This document shows positions 40,326 through 56,676 of a stretch of 64,000 nucleotides of DNA, piece by piece (the first letter of the stretch is position 1; each line of letters starts with the position of its first letter). Below the pieces are notes generated by a model that saw nothing but the letters and a program-made list of their open reading frames with translations, ran no database searches and had not been told where the DNA came from. The DNA comes from Methanonatronarchaeum sp. AMET-Sl (lineage in GTDB: Archaea; Halobacteriota; Methanonatronarchaeia; Methanonatronarchaeales; Methanonatronarchaeaceae), in contig NZ_CP122958.1 of assembly GCF_029854155.1 (NCBI RefSeq), positions 555,001-619,000 on the forward strand, given 5' to 3'. Position numbers and translations under genes: made by a program.

Positions 40326-41066
40326 ATGAAACGAAATTTAGTTATTGGTGTTTTTTTGGTGTTTTTAATTGTTGTTTCTGCGGGTGCTGTTGCTGCAATC
40401 CCAGCAGCAGACAACTCACAAGCAAATGAAAATAACCAGGCACCAGATACACCAGATATGGATAAAGAAGCACCGGGCCAGTCAGATAGCCATCCGCTTG
40501 ATGATCCTGAACATCCAGGTAATGTAAACCAGAATGCAATTGAAAACGTACCGGATCATGTTGATGTAGTTTTACCTTTCACTGTAGTGATTGAAGGAAC
40601 TTACATGATTGATGGTGCAACTGTAGATTACGAGCAAACAGCAGATGAAATAGAATTTGTAGTGGATATTACAGATGAAGAAGCAATGACTGGACAAGGA
40701 CAAGACAGAATTCCTGTTGCTCTGTTCTTTGCAGATGGTGAAAACGATATTGTAGCTCAAATCCATAACAACGATGGGGTAAACCATGATTTCGATGTTG
40801 GTGAATGGCTATTTGATACAGGTGTAGAGGAATGGCATGATGAGGGTGTAGAGAAGGTAACAGATAACGATTATATAACAGTTGAAGGGGACTCAACAGA
40901 AGATAGTGAATTCACAATAACAGTAGACAAGGATGCAGAGTTCTTACCAGACGGTGAATTTGGGTGGGCTGTAAGCCTTATAGTTGACAATACAGTTCCA
41001 GAGGATGCAGAGTTTGTTGATGGCTGGACAAGTATTGAGAATCCTGTTGAATCGGTGATACTGTAA
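40326..41066 (+). CDS. secreted acidic protein of unknown function
   Basis: About 246 residues. A signal peptide ([20 protein letters not shown]) is followed by a linker rich in Asp, Pro and Asn and a beta-rich domain (about 70-246) with very many Asp and Glu, as in proteins exposed to high salt. No Cys, no anchor at the end. A TATA-like ATATTATATTA is about 15-20 bases upstream, so the mRNA is probably nearly leaderless; the ATG at 40320 is possible too. No family recognised. Confidence 0.6.
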   Translation: MKRNLVIGVFLVFLIVVSAGAVAAIPAADNSQANENNQAPDTPDMDKEAPGQSDSHPLDDPEHPGNVNQNAIENVPDHVDVVLPFTVVIEGTYMIDGATVDYEQTADEIEFVVDITDEEAMTGQGQDRIPVALFFADGENDIVAQIHNNDGVNHDFDVGEWLFDTGVEEWHDEGVEKVTDNDYITVEGDSTEDSEFTITVDKDAEFLPDGEFGWAVSLIVDNTVPEDAEFVDGWTSIENPVESVIL

Positions 41067-41225
41067 ATAAAGCTGCAGGAAACTTTTGATTTGGTTTCCT
41101 TATTTCCTTTCTTTTTTATTTTTTTTGGTTTTTAGGCACTACTTTTTTAAGTTTGTTTTTTTATTAGTTTCGGGTATCTCTCTTGTTTGTTTTTATATGG
41201 GTTGTGGTTGTTATGTTGTTTTATT

Positions 41226-41588
41226 ATGAAATCTATGTATTGTTGTAGGTATTGTGGTAGGTTGCAGGTTGTTTCTGTGTTTAGGGATGAGGTTAGGGAG
41301 TTGAAGAAGAGTGATTCGAATTTTAGGGTTGTTTATAGGGAGGATACTTGTGATTTGGTTTTTGAGGGTTTTGAGGTTGAGGAGTATTTTTGGGGTTTGT
41401 GTTGTGATTTGAGGGCTCGTTTTGGTAGTGAGGTTGAGATGGAGGGTTTGAATATGTATTTTGATTCGTTGGAGTGTGGGGAGGGTGTTGTTTTGTCTTT
41501 CCGTGAATGGGTTTTTAGTAATGGTGGTTATGAGAAGGATGGTGTTGTTTATCTTCCTGGAGAGGGAGAGGGTGGGGGAGAGGATTGA
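41226..41588 (+). CDS. small protein with Cys-rich N-terminus
   Basis: About 120 residues from MKSMYCCRYCGRLQ (an earlier start at 41187 adds hydrophobic residues). CCRYCG may be half of a zinc site; CCDL and LECG follow later. The ending is Gly/Glu-rich. The gene is strongly G/T-rich and convergent with the integrase gene; a right-end motif lies upstream at 41131. No function inferred. Confidence 0.45.
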   Translation: MKSMYCCRYCGRLQVVSVFRDEVRELKKSDSNFRVVYREDTCDLVFEGFEVEEYFWGLCCDLRARFGSEVEMEGLNMYFDSLECGEGVVLSFREWVFSNGGYEKDGVVYLPGEGEGGGED

Positions 41589-41601
41589 GGTTTTCCTCTC
41601 T

Positions 41602-42792
41602 TTATTTTTTTGTTAGTTGTTGGATTAGTTTTGGGTGTATTTTTCCGTTTTGTTCGTAGTTTTGTATCATTTGGATTAGTTCGTTTTTGTTGTTTTGTTG
41701 TTTTTGTTGTTTTTCTGCTTTTTCGAGTTTTTTTAGTGCTTCTTGGTTTAGTGCTTTTCCGCAGTAGTTGCAGGCGTTGGCGTTGTGGGGGTTGGTGTTT
41801 GTGCAGGTTGGGCATTTTTGTGGTGCTAGTTTTGATTTTTCTGTGTTGTTTTTGGTTTTGATTCCGTGGATTTGTGCGTATGCTCCGTCGATGTCTCTTC
41901 CGGATAGGTGGATGTATCTTGCTGGCATGTCGGATCCTTGTACCCATCCGAACCATTCGCACATTTGTGCGTCTGTGAATTTGTTTGCTAGGTATGTGGC
42001 TCTTGAATGTCGGAAGTGGTGTGGGTTTACTGGTTTGTTTATATCTGTTTTTTGTTTTGTTGTTTGTAGGCTTTTGGATAGGTTTCTGTAGGTGCATTTT
42101 TGGCCGTGGCGTGGGTTTCCTATGTTTACCCAGAGTGGTTGTTTGTTTTGTGGGTTTGGGTGTATATCTATCCAGGTTCTTAGGTGGGGTACTGTTTGTA
42201 TTAGGGGGAGTCTTCTTTGGCCTGTTTTTCCGTCTATTGTTATTTTTTTGCCGTAGGGGTGTTCTTCTATGTGTCCTATTGTTAGGTCTATTAGTTCTCC
42301 GATTCTTGCTCCTGTTTCCCATAGTATGCTTATGAGTGCTTTTGTTCTGGGGTGTGTTGCTGCTTCTAGTAGTTTGTGGATGTCTTGTTCTGTGAGTATT
42401 TTTTCTGGTAGTTTTTTGGTTTTGTTGTATTTTAGTTCTATCCAGTTGACTGTGTCTGGGTAGTCTTCTTCGTTGTTGAGCCATTTGTAGAATCGTCTGA
42501 TTATTACTTTGTATGTTCTTTTGGTTGATTCTGCGTAGTTTTTTGAGTTTATTTCTGCTACTAGGTCTTTTATGTCGTTTTTGGTTGCTTCATCGAAGTT
42601 TGTGTTCATTATTTCTCCGATTATTTTGGTTGTGTTGAGTAGTTTTAGGATTCTTGCTTCTGAGTAGTCCATTATTCGTAGGTCTCTGTAGAATTCTTGT
42701 ATTAGTTCTTTGTTGTGTGGTGTCAGTTTTTCGTGTGTTTGGATGTTGTTTAGTTCGTTTTTTATGTCTCTTTTAAAGTTTTTAGTTGGCAT
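41602..42792 (-). CDS. tyrosine recombinase/integrase with C-terminal zinc ribbon
   Basis: 396 residues, full length. A SAM-like DNA-binding N-domain (1-125) and a catalytic domain with Arg163 (WETGARIGEL), Lys189 (GKTGQRRLP), HHFRHS (Arg261), Trp283 and Tyr293. A CPTC...CNYC zinc knuckle (about 327-344) and a basic tail follow, a layout seen in euryarchaeal integrases. It points away from tRNA-Thr 240 bases upstream, the kind of place integrases use. The antisense frame at 41549-42484 is a shadow. Confidence 0.85.
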   Translation of the reverse strand: MPTKNFKRDIKNELNNIQTHEKLTPHNKELIQEFYRDLRIMDYSEARILKLLNTTKIIGEIMNTNFDEATKNDIKDLVAEINSKNYAESTKRTYKVIIRRFYKWLNNEEDYPDTVNWIELKYNKTKKLPEKILTEQDIHKLLEAATHPRTKALISILWETGARIGELIDLTIGHIEEHPYGKKITIDGKTGQRRLPLIQTVPHLRTWIDIHPNPQNKQPLWVNIGNPRHGQKCTYRNLSKSLQTTKQKTDINKPVNPHHFRHSRATYLANKFTDAQMCEWFGWVQGSDMPARYIHLSGRDIDGAYAQIHGIKTKNNTEKSKLAPQKCPTCTNTNPHNANACNYCGKALNQEALKKLEKAEKQQKQQNNKNELIQMIQNYEQNGKIHPKLIQQLTKK

Positions 42793-43107
<315 letters not shown>

Positions 43108-43307
43108 GTTTATAGAATTAGGTTTAGTAGTTGGTTAAGTACTATTTTGTTGAGGTTTGTTGAATTTATATTTTTTGTTTTTCTTAGTTGAGTGGTTTCG
43201 ATGGTTTTTTTGTTAGAGGTTGGTTTTTTTTGGTTTAATGCAGTGTCATTTAAATGGGTTTGAATACTATCTATATCTGATTTATTTTGATAAGTGGGGT
43301 TTTTTGA

Positions 43308-44483
<1,176 letters not shown>

Positions 44484-44499
44484 TTAGGGAGGGTTGTTT

Positions 44500-44934
44500 A
44501 TGCCGAAATCACTTGAAGATATTAGGGAGATCTGTTTTAAATATGAAATACCGGTTGAGAAGACCAAGGTTTTTTGGGAAAAACTTGAAGCTAATGAATT
44601 AGTCACTTCAAAATGTGTTGATTGTGGAAAAGTGATGTTCCCCCCTCAGAGTTACTGTCAAAGTTGCTTAAGTTCAGATATTGAGTGGATAGATTTAGAT
44701 GGTGAGGCAGTAGTTCAAAGTTTCACACATATCGATGTTCGACCAAAATCATTCAGAGATGAAAAACCCTATACAATTGTTGTTGCGGAGTTTAAGAAAT
44801 ATGATTCGGTTTCTGCATTAGCTTGGATTGAAAACGTTGATAGAGAAGATGTTGAGATAGGTCTGGAGGTCGAGCTTTTTCCAAAACAAAGAGAGAAGGG
44901 ACCTCCATATTACGTATTCAAACCAATAGGGTAA
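44500..44934 (+). CDS. DUF35 OB-fold acyl-CoA-associated zinc-ribbon protein
   Basis: 144 residues. A Cys4 zinc ribbon ([11 protein letters not shown]...CQSCLS) is followed by an OB fold ([27 protein letters not shown]), the standard DUF35 layout. These proteins sit beside archaeal thiolase-like enzymes and channel acyl-CoA between them, for example in the HMG-CoA synthase complex. It is 16 bases after the thiolase. Confidence 0.88.
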   Translation: MPKSLEDIREICFKYEIPVEKTKVFWEKLEANELVTSKCVDCGKVMFPPQSYCQSCLSSDIEWIDLDGEAVVQSFTHIDVRPKSFRDEKPYTIVVAEFKKYDSVSALAWIENVDREDVEIGLEVELFPKQREKGPPYYVFKPIG

Positions 44935-44957
44935 ATAGTGTAGGAGGAGAGGTTTGT

Positions 44958-46913
44958 ATGGTGGATATAAAGAAGGTTGCAGTTATTGGAGCGGGTGTGA
45001 TGGGGCATGGCATCGCTGAAGTTGTTGCTATGTCGGGTAGAGATGTTAATATATATGACCACAAAAAACAAAATCTCAAGAACGCGTTGAAGGAGATAGA
45101 GAAAAGCCTTGCAAAGCTGGAAGAAAAAGACAGGATATCGGAAACAGAGGCTATAGACACATTAAACAAGATAGAGACCGTTAATGATTTACAGAAAGCT
45201 GTTATAGATCGAGATTTCGTAATTGAAGTTGTTCCTGAAAATCTAGAGCTGAAACGCGACCTATTCGCTCGTTTAGATAGATATACACCAGAACACACCG
45301 TTCTTGCATCCGGAACCTCCTCCCTACCCATAACTGAGATAGCGAGGGCTACAACTAGACCTGAGAAGGTTGTTGGGATGCATTGGTTCAACCCCCCAGT
45401 ATTAATGGACCTTGTTGAAGTGATCTATGGTGAGAAAACATCGAAAGAAACCGCAGAAACTACCTATAAATTTGCAGAAACAATGGATAAAATCCCTATT
45501 TACTGCAAAAAAGATGTACGTGGTTTCATTGTCACCAACATAATCGGAGCTTTTTATGGAGAAGCAATGTGGATGTTTACTAATGGAGAAGCAGAGATAA
45601 AGGAAATCGATGCAGCAATGGTTCACCAAAAAGGATACCCAATGGGTCCATTCGAACTACTCGACCTTACAGGAATAGATATCGTCTATGACGTCAGAAA
45701 AGAAGCCGGATTAAAAATCCCCCCAGTAATGGAAGACAAAATTAATAAAAAACAGTTTGGCCGGAAAACCGGAAAAGGCTTCTACAACTACAGAGAAGGC
45801 CAAGGAGCAGACTATAAAGAAAGAGACGGAGAAAAAGTAGATACCCTTCAGATCGAAGCTAGAATGGTCAACGAAGCATCAAAACTAATCGAAATTGACG
45901 CAGCCACACCAAAAGACATCGATACCGGAATGAAGCTTGGCGCAAGATTTCCAGAAGGCCCATGCAGACGTGGTGACAAAATAGGCCTAGATAAAATCAC
46001 CAACAAACTCCAAAAACTACACGACAAATATAAGGAAGAACGTTACAAACCCACAGAACTACTAAAAAATAAACTAAAAACAAATAAAATCGGAGAAAGA
46101 AAAGGAGAAGGTTTCTACAACTACATAGAACCAACCAAAAAAACTTACCACGCCATTAAAACCCAAAATCCTGATGAAAAAGGCGTTGTAAAAATCACGC
46201 TAGACAGACCCTCAAGAATGAACGCCCTAAATGAAGAAATGATGACAGAGATCCCAGAATTCATTAAAAACTTAGACCAAAACAATGTTCGATGCATCGT
46301 TATAGAAGGAAAAGGAGATAAAGCATTCTCAATCGGCGCAGAAATAGATATGCTGAAAAAAACCAAACCAACTAGGCTAAGAAAACTATTAAAAGTCTTC
46401 CAAATTCTCGAAAACTACCCAACACCCGTAATAGCTAAAATAGATGGATACGCATTAGGAGGAGGACTAGAACTAGCCATATCCTGCGACCTACGAATAG
46501 CAACCAAAAGATCAAAATTCGCAGTACCAGAAATAAACATAGGATTAATCCCTGGCGGAGGAGGAACCCATAAACTCCCAAGACTAATCGGAGAAACAAG
46601 AGCCAAACAAATGATCTATTTAGGAGAAAAAATCAACGCAGAAACCGCTGAAAACTGGGGACTAATAAACAAAACAGTACCAAAAGAAAAACTCAATGAA
46701 ACAGTTAAAGAAACAATAAACAAAATAACCAAAGGCCCACCAATAGCCCTCTCACAAGCAAAAAAAACCATAAAAAAAACCAGACAACAAAAACACAAAA
46801 AAGCATTAGAACTACAGATAGAAACCCTAACACATTTACTCGAAACACAAGACTTCCAAGAAGGCATAAAGGCCTTCAAAGAAAAAAGAGAACCCAACTT
46901 CAAAGGAAAATAA
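44958..46913 (+). CDS. fused 3-hydroxyacyl-CoA dehydrogenase / enoyl-CoA hydratase
   Basis: 651 residues. Residues 1-390 form two dehydrogenase units: NAD-binding [25 protein letters not shown] (catalytic His) and two copies of the C-terminal domain, each ending [11 protein letters not shown] or [11 protein letters not shown]. From about 395 on is a crotonase domain: [31 protein letters not shown] and [15 protein letters not shown], with Glu residues for hydration. The order is the archaeal one, dehydrogenase first. It serves beta-oxidation or its reverse. The 5' end is mixed while the 3' two-thirds are A/C-rich. Confidence 0.93.
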   Translation: MVDIKKVAVIGAGVMGHGIAEVVAMSGRDVNIYDHKKQNLKNALKEIEKSLAKLEEKDRISETEAIDTLNKIETVNDLQKAVIDRDFVIEVVPENLELKRDLFARLDRYTPEHTVLASGTSSLPITEIARATTRPEKVVGMHWFNPPVLMDLVEVIYGEKTSKETAETTYKFAETMDKIPIYCKKDVRGFIVTNIIGAFYGEAMWMFTNGEAEIKEIDAAMVHQKGYPMGPFELLDLTGIDIVYDVRKEAGLKIPPVMEDKINKKQFGRKTGKGFYNYREGQGADYKERDGEKVDTLQIEARMVNEASKLIEIDAATPKDIDTGMKLGARFPEGPCRRGDKIGLDKITNKLQKLHDKYKEERYKPTELLKNKLKTNKIGERKGEGFYNYIEPTKKTYHAIKTQNPDEKGVVKITLDRPSRMNALNEEMMTEIPEFIKNLDQNNVRCIVIEGKGDKAFSIGAEIDMLKKTKPTRLRKLLKVFQILENYPTPVIAKIDGYALGGGLELAISCDLRIATKRSKFAVPEINIGLIPGGGGTHKLPRLIGETRAKQMIYLGEKINAETAENWGLINKTVPKEKLNETVKETINKITKGPPIALSQAKKTIKKTRQQKHKKALELQIETLTHLLETQDFQEGIKAFKEKREPNFKGK

Positions 46914-46949
46914 AAACCCACCCAAAAACCATGAGTATGGGTATTTAAT

Positions 46950-46995
46950 TAGTTTTAGTGGGGGGGAGAGGCTGTCTGGCTGTCTAAATACTCTA
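46950..46995 (+). ncRNA. partial copy of the R1 hairpin
   Basis: GTGGGGGGGAGAGGCTG followed by TCTGGCTG matches the start of the hairpins at 27901 and 32704; the right half is different. It lies between two convergent genes. Confidence 0.3.
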
Positions 46996-47001
46996 TATTT
47001 T

Positions 47002-48081
47002 TTATGGGTTTGTTGGTTCTAAGCTCTTTTTTGCTTCTGTCATCATGTTGTGGATTATTTTTTTTACAGGGATTACTTCATTTATTCCGCCTATAGCTTG
47101 TCCAGCCATGATGGCGGCTTCTTCGGTATTACCTTCTTCATCAAGTATTTGGAATCTTTTTCCTTCTTCTCTAGCAATTTCTCCCCAAGAAGCTTTTTTT
47201 TCCGCCATCTTTTTTAGTTTCTCTGATCCTTTTGTTTTATAGAATCTAGCGTTTCCTAGCAGGCTTGGTGCGACAATACTGTCTTCGAACCCTGTTTTTT
47301 TGTTTGCTAAAAGGTTTTTAGCGTTTACGTGGTAGTCCGATTCTCTGCTAACTAGGAAGCGGGTTCCAATGTAAACTGCTTGAACTCCCATTGCCATTAA
47401 GGAGGTTATTTGAGAGCCATGGAAAACACCACCTCCTGCTGTAACGGGAACACCTAAATCCATTTGCATAACCCCTGCTACGAGTGGAAAAGTATTGATT
47501 GGATAATGGGAGATATGCCCTCCTGCTTCATAACCGGTTACGTTAACAACGTCTACACCTGACTCTACAGCTTTTTTTGCATGGTATGGTAAAGCACAGG
47601 TGTGTAAATGTAGTAAACCAGCTTCATGTATTTTTTCAGTGTATTTTGGAGGTCCTGCAGAAGTTAAAATCCCTTTACATTGATTGGCAAACTCTTCATC
47701 ATCTAAAGCTCTTTGAATTAAAGCTTCCAATAGTACTGGAGCATCAACCTGCTTTTCATGCACCCGTATATTAACAATGAAAGACCCATCGGTCTTTTTC
47801 AAAACAGTATCAATAATTGAGTGTTGACGTTCAACTAAGTCATTAATTAAATCATCACTCCACTCTCCAGCAGTGATTTTATCCATAACTTCAATAGCCC
47901 CTCTACTAGAGGTCGCAACCGGGTGTTGAACATGACCCAGAGCACCAGCATCAGCTATCTCTGCTGTCAACTCGGCCATACTCCATTTTGTACCACCCAT
48001 CGCAGCTTGAATCAATGGATATTTGACGTCAAACATCCTACAGATTTCAGTACGGAAAAAACTGGGTAAATCGTTTTTCAT
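47002..48081 (-). CDS. nitronate monooxygenase-like flavoprotein
   Basis: 359 residues, a TIM-barrel FMN enzyme of the NMO/FabK family: [10 protein letters not shown] at the start, [15 protein letters not shown] (FMN-phosphate region and a His), [30 protein letters not shown] near residue 220. Many relatives are encoded beside beta-oxidation genes, as here, where it is convergent with the dehydrogenase-hydratase. The natural substrate is uncertain: nitronates, enoyl-thioesters and others are known in the family. Confidence 0.8.
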   Translation of the reverse strand: MKNDLPSFFRTEICRMFDVKYPLIQAAMGGTKWSMAELTAEIADAGALGHVQHPVATSSRGAIEVMDKITAGEWSDDLINDLVERQHSIIDTVLKKTDGSFIVNIRVHEKQVDAPVLLEALIQRALDDEEFANQCKGILTSAGPPKYTEKIHEAGLLHLHTCALPYHAKKAVESGVDVVNVTGYEAGGHISHYPINTFPLVAGVMQMDLGVPVTAGGGVFHGSQITSLMAMGVQAVYIGTRFLVSRESDYHVNAKNLLANKKTGFEDSIVAPSLLGNARFYKTKGSEKLKKMAEKKASWGEIAREEGKRFQILDEEGNTEEAAIMAGQAIGGINEVIPVKKIIHNMMTEAKKSLEPTNP

Positions 48082-48121
48082 TTTCTATACATCAAAATTA
48101 CACTCTATAAATTAAAAATTA

Positions 48122-48195
48122 TCGATTATTAACTTTTGTGAGAGTTTGAGAGATCAGTAAGTCCCCCCCTATTTAGTAGTAAGATGTCACTAACA
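48122..48195 (+). ncRNA. candidate structured RNA element (copy of 55.7 kb)
   Basis: Shares TTAACTTTTGTGAGAGTTTG and AGAGA-CAGTAAG with the element at 55701. Here GTGA at 48139 can pair with TCAC at 48187. It lies upstream of the flavoprotein gene on its 5' side, which could make it a regulatory leader if read on that strand, or an independent plus-strand RNA. Confidence 0.4.
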
Positions 48196-48335
48196 ACTAT
48201 AAATCCCATACAAAATCCCAGTTAATAACCTAAGAAAGGGACTTCAAACCATAGATAGTTATATTTTAGTTAGGAAGTTTTTTATTATTTTTTTTGATGT
48301 GTTTTGGTTGGGTTTTGGTTTTTTTGGTGTGTTTG

Positions 48336-49385
<1,050 letters not shown>

Positions 49386-49414
49386 CATTTCTAGCAAGAA
49401 ATATGTCGTAGTAG

Positions 49415-50194
<780 letters not shown>

Positions 50195-50242
50195 TTTTGT
50201 TTATTTTGAATTAGAGATATATCCTTTTTTTTGGGAGGGGTG

Positions 50243-52172
<1,930 letters not shown>

Positions 52173-52180
<8 letters not shown>

Positions 52181-53366
52181 TTGGAACCACCTCTACATTT
52201 TCTCCTTTGTCTTTTCCCTCGCTTTCGCTGGGTATTATTGCGATTCCGTCGGCTTGGGTTATTGAGGTTATTATTCCGGATCCGGAGGTTCTTAGGGGCG
52301 TGGCTTCTCCATTTTTTAGTTTTACTCTTGTGTATGTTTGGTAGCCTGGTGTGGAGTGTATTTTTCTTGTAAGTTTTGCTTTGGTTCTCCATTCTTTTTT
52401 CGTCTTTATTTTTCCTTTACGTTGGATTGTGGGTTTTAAGAATATTTTTGCTGCTATTGCAGCGGCTACTGGATATCCTGGTAAGCCTATTATTGGTGTT
52501 TCTTCGATTTCTCCAAGGATTGTTGGTTTTCCGGGTTTGATTGCAACTCCCTCGATATGTACAACACCGTTCTGTTTTATTACTTGTGAGGTGTAGTCTC
52601 GTGCTCCTACGGAGCTTCCTCCAATAACCACTATTATATCTTTATCGAGGTTTTTTGTAATGGCTTTCTGTATTTTTTTAGGTTGGTCGGGAGTTATCTG
52701 GTGTGTTTTGGGTTTTCCTCCCCATCTTTCTATCAACATTTCGATTGTTATTGAGTTGCTTTCGATTACTTGGCCTGGTTTTGGTTCTTGGCCTGGTTTT
52801 ATGACTTCGTTTCCAGTTGGGATGATTGTTGTTTCCGGTTTTTTCATTACTTCTATCTCTTCTATCTGTAGTGTTCTGAGTAGCCCTAGCTCCATTGGCC
52901 TTAGTTGATGGCCTGCTTTCAATATTTTTTCGTTTTTTTCTACGTCTTCTCCGATTGGACTTACGTTTTCTCCTGGTGAGACTGGTTTATAGGTTTTTAT
53001 TGTTTGGTCGGTTTTTTCTGTGTCTTCTATTTTGATTACGGCGTCTGTTTGGCTTGGTATTTCGGAGCCGGTGTGGACTCTTACGCACTCCATGTCATTG
53101 GGGTTTTTTTCAACCATTTTTAGTGGTATTGGGCTTGTGTTGGTTGCTCCGTATGTGTTTTCTGCTTTTACTGCATATCCATCCATGGCGGACCGGTTGT
53201 AGTGGGGTACATTTTTTGGTGACTTTATGTCTTTTGCTATGGCCCGATCTAATGCTTTAGTTATTTTTATTTTCTCAGTAGTTTTTATCGGTTTTATTGT
53301 CTTTAAATAGGAGTTTAATGCTTTTTTTATGGGGGTGAGGGTTTTGAATCCATTTTTTTTCTTCAT
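52173..53366 (-). CDS. moeA: MoeA, molybdopterin molybdenumtransferase (second copy)
   Basis: 397 residues from MKKKNGF (an ATG ten codons earlier is possible). Complete Moe[66 protein letters not shown]. It lacks the extra C-terminal domain. Archaea often have two MoeA proteins, one perhaps for W and one for Mo. Co-transcribed with the fused copy. Divergent from the small gene and the ModE-like regulator. Confidence 0.92.
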
Positions 53367-53469
53367 TTTATCAATTCCGGTTATAGAAATCAACATAATT
53401 TTTTTGTTTTTTTTGGTTTTTTAGGTGGTTGTGGTAAGTTTGATTATGGATGAGGTTTTAGTTTTCTGT

Positions 53470-53625
53470 ATGCGTGTTGAATTATTTATTGATGGTGAGA
53501 AGGTTCCCATTAACGGTTTTGTTCAGAGGATGATTGGTAACTCTATGGAAGGGATGATTGAAGCCCTTCATGGGGTTGATGAGGATTGGGATGGCGCTGA
53601 GATAAAGGTTGTTCGTGAAGAATAA
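53470..53625 (+). CDS. small conserved-looking archaeal protein
   Basis: 51 residues from MRVELFIDGEKVPIN (a longer frame from 53425 has a hydrophobic N-terminus without support). A beta-hairpin and helix with an acidic-rich end (DEDWDGAEIKVV). No function inferred. It lies between moeA and the ModE-like regulator. Confidence 0.5.
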   Translation: MRVELFIDGEKVPINGFVQRMIGNSMEGMIEALHGVDEDWDGAEIKVVREE

Positions 53626-53671
53626 CCGTTAGTGTTTATGGTTATTTCTCTTTTTTGTTGCTACATAACTA

Positions 53672-53689
53672 TCGTTGCGTCCGAAACGA
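53672..53689. promoter_or_regulatory. imperfect palindrome, candidate ModE-type operator
   Basis: TCGTTGCGTCCGAAACGA matches its own reverse complement at 14 of 18 positions. It lies just before a TATA-like TTTATATC (about 53697) and 80 bases before the regulator gene. A binding site for the ModE-like protein, autoregulating or controlling the neighbouring moeA genes, is a reasonable guess. Confidence 0.4.
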
Positions 53690-53769
53690 CATAATGGTTT
53701 ATATCCAAACACCGATATAATAACACGGTAAACCAAGTCAAAATAAATTTTCCCTAGAGAGAAAACAAA

Positions 53770-54477
53770 ATGAAAAAAGAAGCTAAAGTCGAGGTCTACA
53801 TAAAATCTAAAAACACAAAATTCAAAACTAAAGACCTAGAACTACTTAAATCGATTAAAAAAGAAGGCTCTATCAACAAAGCAGCTGAAAAACTCGGTAG
53901 GTCTTACTCACACTCCCAAAAAAGAATCGATGAACTAGAAAATGCATTTGGAAAATTAATAACAAGACAACGAGGCGGATTAAATGGAGGAGGAAGTAAA
54001 CTAACATCTATAGCCAGTGAATTGATACAGACACTTGAAAACAAAATAACTGATTTAGCAATAACCGCCAACACAGAAATAACAGAAATAAATGGTGAGA
54101 TAAAAAACACAGAAGGAGATCTCGCCGAAATAAAAACATCCATAGGCACCCTAAAAACAAGAAAAAACCCTTGGATGGAAACTGGAAAAAAAACAAGAGT
54201 TTTAATAAGAGCCGACACCATCACACTCCTAGAACCAAACAAAAAACAAAAAACAAGCGCATTAAACACAATCGAAGGCATAGTAACAGACATAGAGAAA
54301 CCAGAAACTAAAGGAACTGTAACAATTAAACTAAAAACAAACAACAATGAAATAAAAGCAATAGTAACAAAAAACAGCCTCAAAAACCTCAACATAACAC
54401 AAGGAAAAAAACTAGCCGCCACATTCAAAGCAACAGCAACAAAAGCAATTCCAACAAAACCCAACCAAAACCCATAA
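53770..54477 (+). CDS. ModE-like molybdate-responsive regulator
   Basis: 235 residues. The N-terminal 75 residues are a LysR/ModE-type winged helix-turn-helix ([44 protein letters not shown]), followed by a coiled helix and, at about 160-232, a molybdate-binding TOBE-like domain ([32 protein letters not shown]). It probably senses molybdate or tungstate and controls the divergent moeA genes. Its C-terminal Lys/Thr richness comes from an A/C-rich coding strand. Confidence 0.75.
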   Translation: MKKEAKVEVYIKSKNTKFKTKDLELLKSIKKEGSINKAAEKLGRSYSHSQKRIDELENAFGKLITRQRGGLNGGGSKLTSIASELIQTLENKITDLAITANTEITEINGEIKNTEGDLAEIKTSIGTLKTRKNPWMETGKKTRVLIRADTITLLEPNKKQKTSALNTIEGIVTDIEKPETKGTVTIKLKTNNNEIKAIVTKNSLKNLNITQGKKLAATFKATATKAIPTKPNQNP

Positions 54478-54547
54478 AACATTTCCCAATACAACCCCAC
54501 CAACTAATTATAAACCAAAAAAACCCGAACCACCCCAAAGTGAAAAA

Positions 54548-55393
54548 ATGAAAGGTAAAGCAAAAGCCTGTGGAGCAATAACCATAGTAAACGCCATAGC
54601 AGGATGGAGAGGAGCAGCACTAGCAATAGACCTACATACAACAGCCGAAGCCACACTAGACCCAGAAACAAACGAAATAATAGGAGACGCAGGCGGCCTA
54701 GACCCCACATTAATAGAAACCTGTGTAAAAAAAACACTCCAATGGTTCGACAAAGATATGGGTGGAGCAATAAAAACCGAAACCGAAATACCTCCAAGCA
54801 GAGGCCTGAAAAGCAGTAGTGCTGCAGCCAATGCAGCAGTACTAGCAACAGCAAAGGCATTAAACAAAGAAAACGAGATAACCAAAAAAGAAATACTAGA
54901 AATCGGAGTAGAATCAGCGATTGAATCAGATGTAACGATAACCGGAGCATACGACGATGCATCAGCATCCATATACGGCGGCCTAACAATAACAGACAAC
55001 TGGGACCGAAAAATCCTTAAACAAAGAAAGATGGATGAAGAAATATTGATATTGGTTCCAGAAAACACCTCACACTCATCCGAAACAAACGTCGAGAGAG
55101 CCGAACTACTTGAAACACTAGTAAAAAAAGCACATAAAATGGCCTTAAACGACTCAGTTTATGACGCAATGACATTAAACGGAATATTATATTGCGCAAC
55201 ACTAGAATACAGCCAAAAAATACCATTAGACGCATTAGAAAACGGAGCAAAAGCAGCAGGACTATCTGGAACAGGAACCGCATACGCAGCAATAGTCGAC
55301 AACGACTCAAAAAGAGATGTCAAAAAAGCCTGGAATAAATATGGAGATATAATACAGACTAAAACAAACAACAAAGGAGGAAAAACACTTTGA
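54548..55393 (+). CDS. aroK: archaeal shikimate kinase (GHMP family)
   Basis: 281 residues. GHMP motif 2 is [15 protein letters not shown] (about 83-97), motif 3 is [12 protein letters not shown] (about 238). The N-terminus [24 protein letters not shown] is typical of the archaeal enzyme, which is unrelated to bacterial AroK. It phosphorylates shikimate. It overlaps the chorismate mutase gene by four bases and lies next to the rest of the pathway. Confidence 0.9.
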   Translation: MKGKAKACGAITIVNAIAGWRGAALAIDLHTTAEATLDPETNEIIGDAGGLDPTLIETCVKKTLQWFDKDMGGAIKTETEIPPSRGLKSSSAAANAAVLATAKALNKENEITKKEILEIGVESAIESDVTITGAYDDASASIYGGLTITDNWDRKILKQRKMDEEILILVPENTSHSSETNVERAELLETLVKKAHKMALNDSVYDAMTLNGILYCATLEYSQKIPLDALENGAKAAGLSGTGTAYAAIVDNDSKRDVKKAWNKYGDIIQTKTNNKGGKTL

Positions 55394-55674
55394 AACTTGA
55401 AGAAATCCGAAATGAAATAGAAGAAATAGATCAAGAAATAATAAACCTAATACACAAAAGAACCGCCATGGCAGGAGATATAGCTAAAATAAAAGACAAA
55501 AACGACATCCCAATAAGAGACGACCAACAAAACAAAAAAGTAATCTCCCGAGCCACCGAAATGGCCGTTGAAAAAGGAATCGACACAGGATCGGTCAAAA
55601 AAATATTCGAAACCCTAATCGAAATGAACATAGAAAAACAAGAAAACCTATTAGGAAAAGGAAACCTACCATAA
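55390..55674 (+). CDS. chorismate mutase (AroQ type)
   Basis: 94 residues, all helical, from a TTG start inside the shikimate kinase stop (TTGA overlap). Typical AroQ features: [29 protein letters not shown] and a helix ending [13 protein letters not shown]. It makes prephenate, which the nearby TyrA uses. Confidence 0.88.
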   Translation: MKLEEIRNEIEEIDQEIINLIHKRTAMAGDIAKIKDKNDIPIRDDQQNKKVISRATEMAVEKGIDTGSVKKIFETLIEMNIEKQENLLGKGNLP

Positions 55675-55700
55675 AAAACCTCCAACACCCCTCCGAGACC

Positions 55701-55785
55701 TATCGAATTTAACTTTTGTGAGAGTTTGAGAGAGCAGTAAGCCCTATCCTCTTTAGGGAGAGAAGGGATCTCACATTAATCGATA
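55701..55785 (+). ncRNA. 85-base structured element between convergent genes
   Basis: Nested pairs: TATCGA (55701) with TCGATA (55780), GTGAGA (55718) with TCTCAC (55769), and an inner hairpin CCCTatcCTCT/AGAGaAGGG. Parts recur at 48122 (left half) and at 545-600 (inner hairpin, minus strand). It separates the convergent chorismate mutase and tyrA genes. Confidence 0.5.
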
Positions 55786-55839
55786 TAGAAAAAACATACC
55801 TCAAATAGGTAGAATAGAATTAAAAACCCGTATGTTGGT

Positions 55840-56676
55840 TTAGCTTGGTTTCTCTCGCTGAATGTATCTATCTATTTCTTCAATAAACTCACTTAGTTTC
55901 TCGGTATCTCCTTTTTCTATAATCTTCTCTATCTCCATGTATCGTTCTATTGTTTCTTGGTGTATCTCAGGGATGTAGTTGTTGTGTGTCTGTATCGATG
56001 CGTAGAGACTTGGGTTTTGAACCAAAACTCGATCAAGGTCTTTTAACAATAACTGGAATGTAGGTGTTGTTAGGTCTTTGTTTTTCTCTATCTCATATTC
56101 TTGGTCTTTTAGTATTGAGCCGAACAGAATTAGTAGTAGGTGGGAGGCCCCCTGTACAACCGCCATAGCTTTATCATGTTCTTTGGCGCTCATTATACGT
56201 ACATTGCCGCCATCTTTTTCTATATACTCTTTAACTCTCTCTAAACAACCTCCACTATCTACTGGAACTAAAACTACGTTTTTGTCTTGGAAACCGGTTT
56301 CTTGAGGCCCAAATAAGGGGTGTGTACCTATGGTGTTGACATAATCTGGTACATGTTTCTTCATTGCCTCTACAGGCTCTTCTTTAACTGAGGTTACATC
56401 CATCAGTAAGGAGCCTTCCTTCATTTTTGGACCAACTTCCTGAATTATTTTGGGGGTTATCGCTATTGGTACACTAACTATGACTATGTCTGAGTATTTA
56501 ATTGAGCTATAATCTTCATGGAAGGTTATGTCTTTGTTATCTACGTATTTGAGTCCGGCTTTTTTGTTTTTATCTGTTATATGGATTTCGTGTTTCGGTG
56601 TGTTTAGGGTTTCAGCTATCCATTGACCCATTCTTCCGGCTCCACCGATGACTGTGATTTTATGTTTTTCTGTCAT
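55840..56676 (-). CDS. tyrA: prephenate dehydrogenase
   Basis: 278 residues. NAD-binding [12 protein letters not shown] near the start, then [12 protein letters not shown] and the helical dimer domain. It makes 4-hydroxyphenylpyruvate for tyrosine. It overlaps aroE by four bases and is the last gene of a five-gene minus-strand set. No ACT domain is fused, so feedback control by tyrosine through such a domain is not expected. Confidence 0.9.
   Translation of the reverse strand: MTEKHKITVIGGAGRMGQWIAETLNTPKHEIHITDKNKKAGLKYVDNKDITFHEDYSSIKYSDIVIVSVPIAITPKIIQEVGPKMKEGSLLMDVTSVKEEPVEAMKKHVPDYVNTIGTHPLFGPQETGFQDKNVVLVPVDSGGCLERVKEYIEKDGGNVRIMSAKEHDKAMAVVQGASHLLLILFGSILKDQEYEIEKNKDLTTPTFQLLLKDLDRVLVQNPSLYASIQTHNNYIPEIHQETIERYMEIEKIIEKGDTEKLSEFIEEIDRYIQREKPS

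Noticed and set aside
41549..42484. 311-residue basic frame on the minus strand
   Set aside because: Overlaps the integrase in another frame; Arg/Lys/Thr/Asn-rich composition is a by-product of the A/C-rich strand.
47280..47300. TTCGAACCC near 47286 as a tRNA fragment or attachment site
   Set aside because: Only nine bases match and it lies inside the flavoprotein coding sequence.
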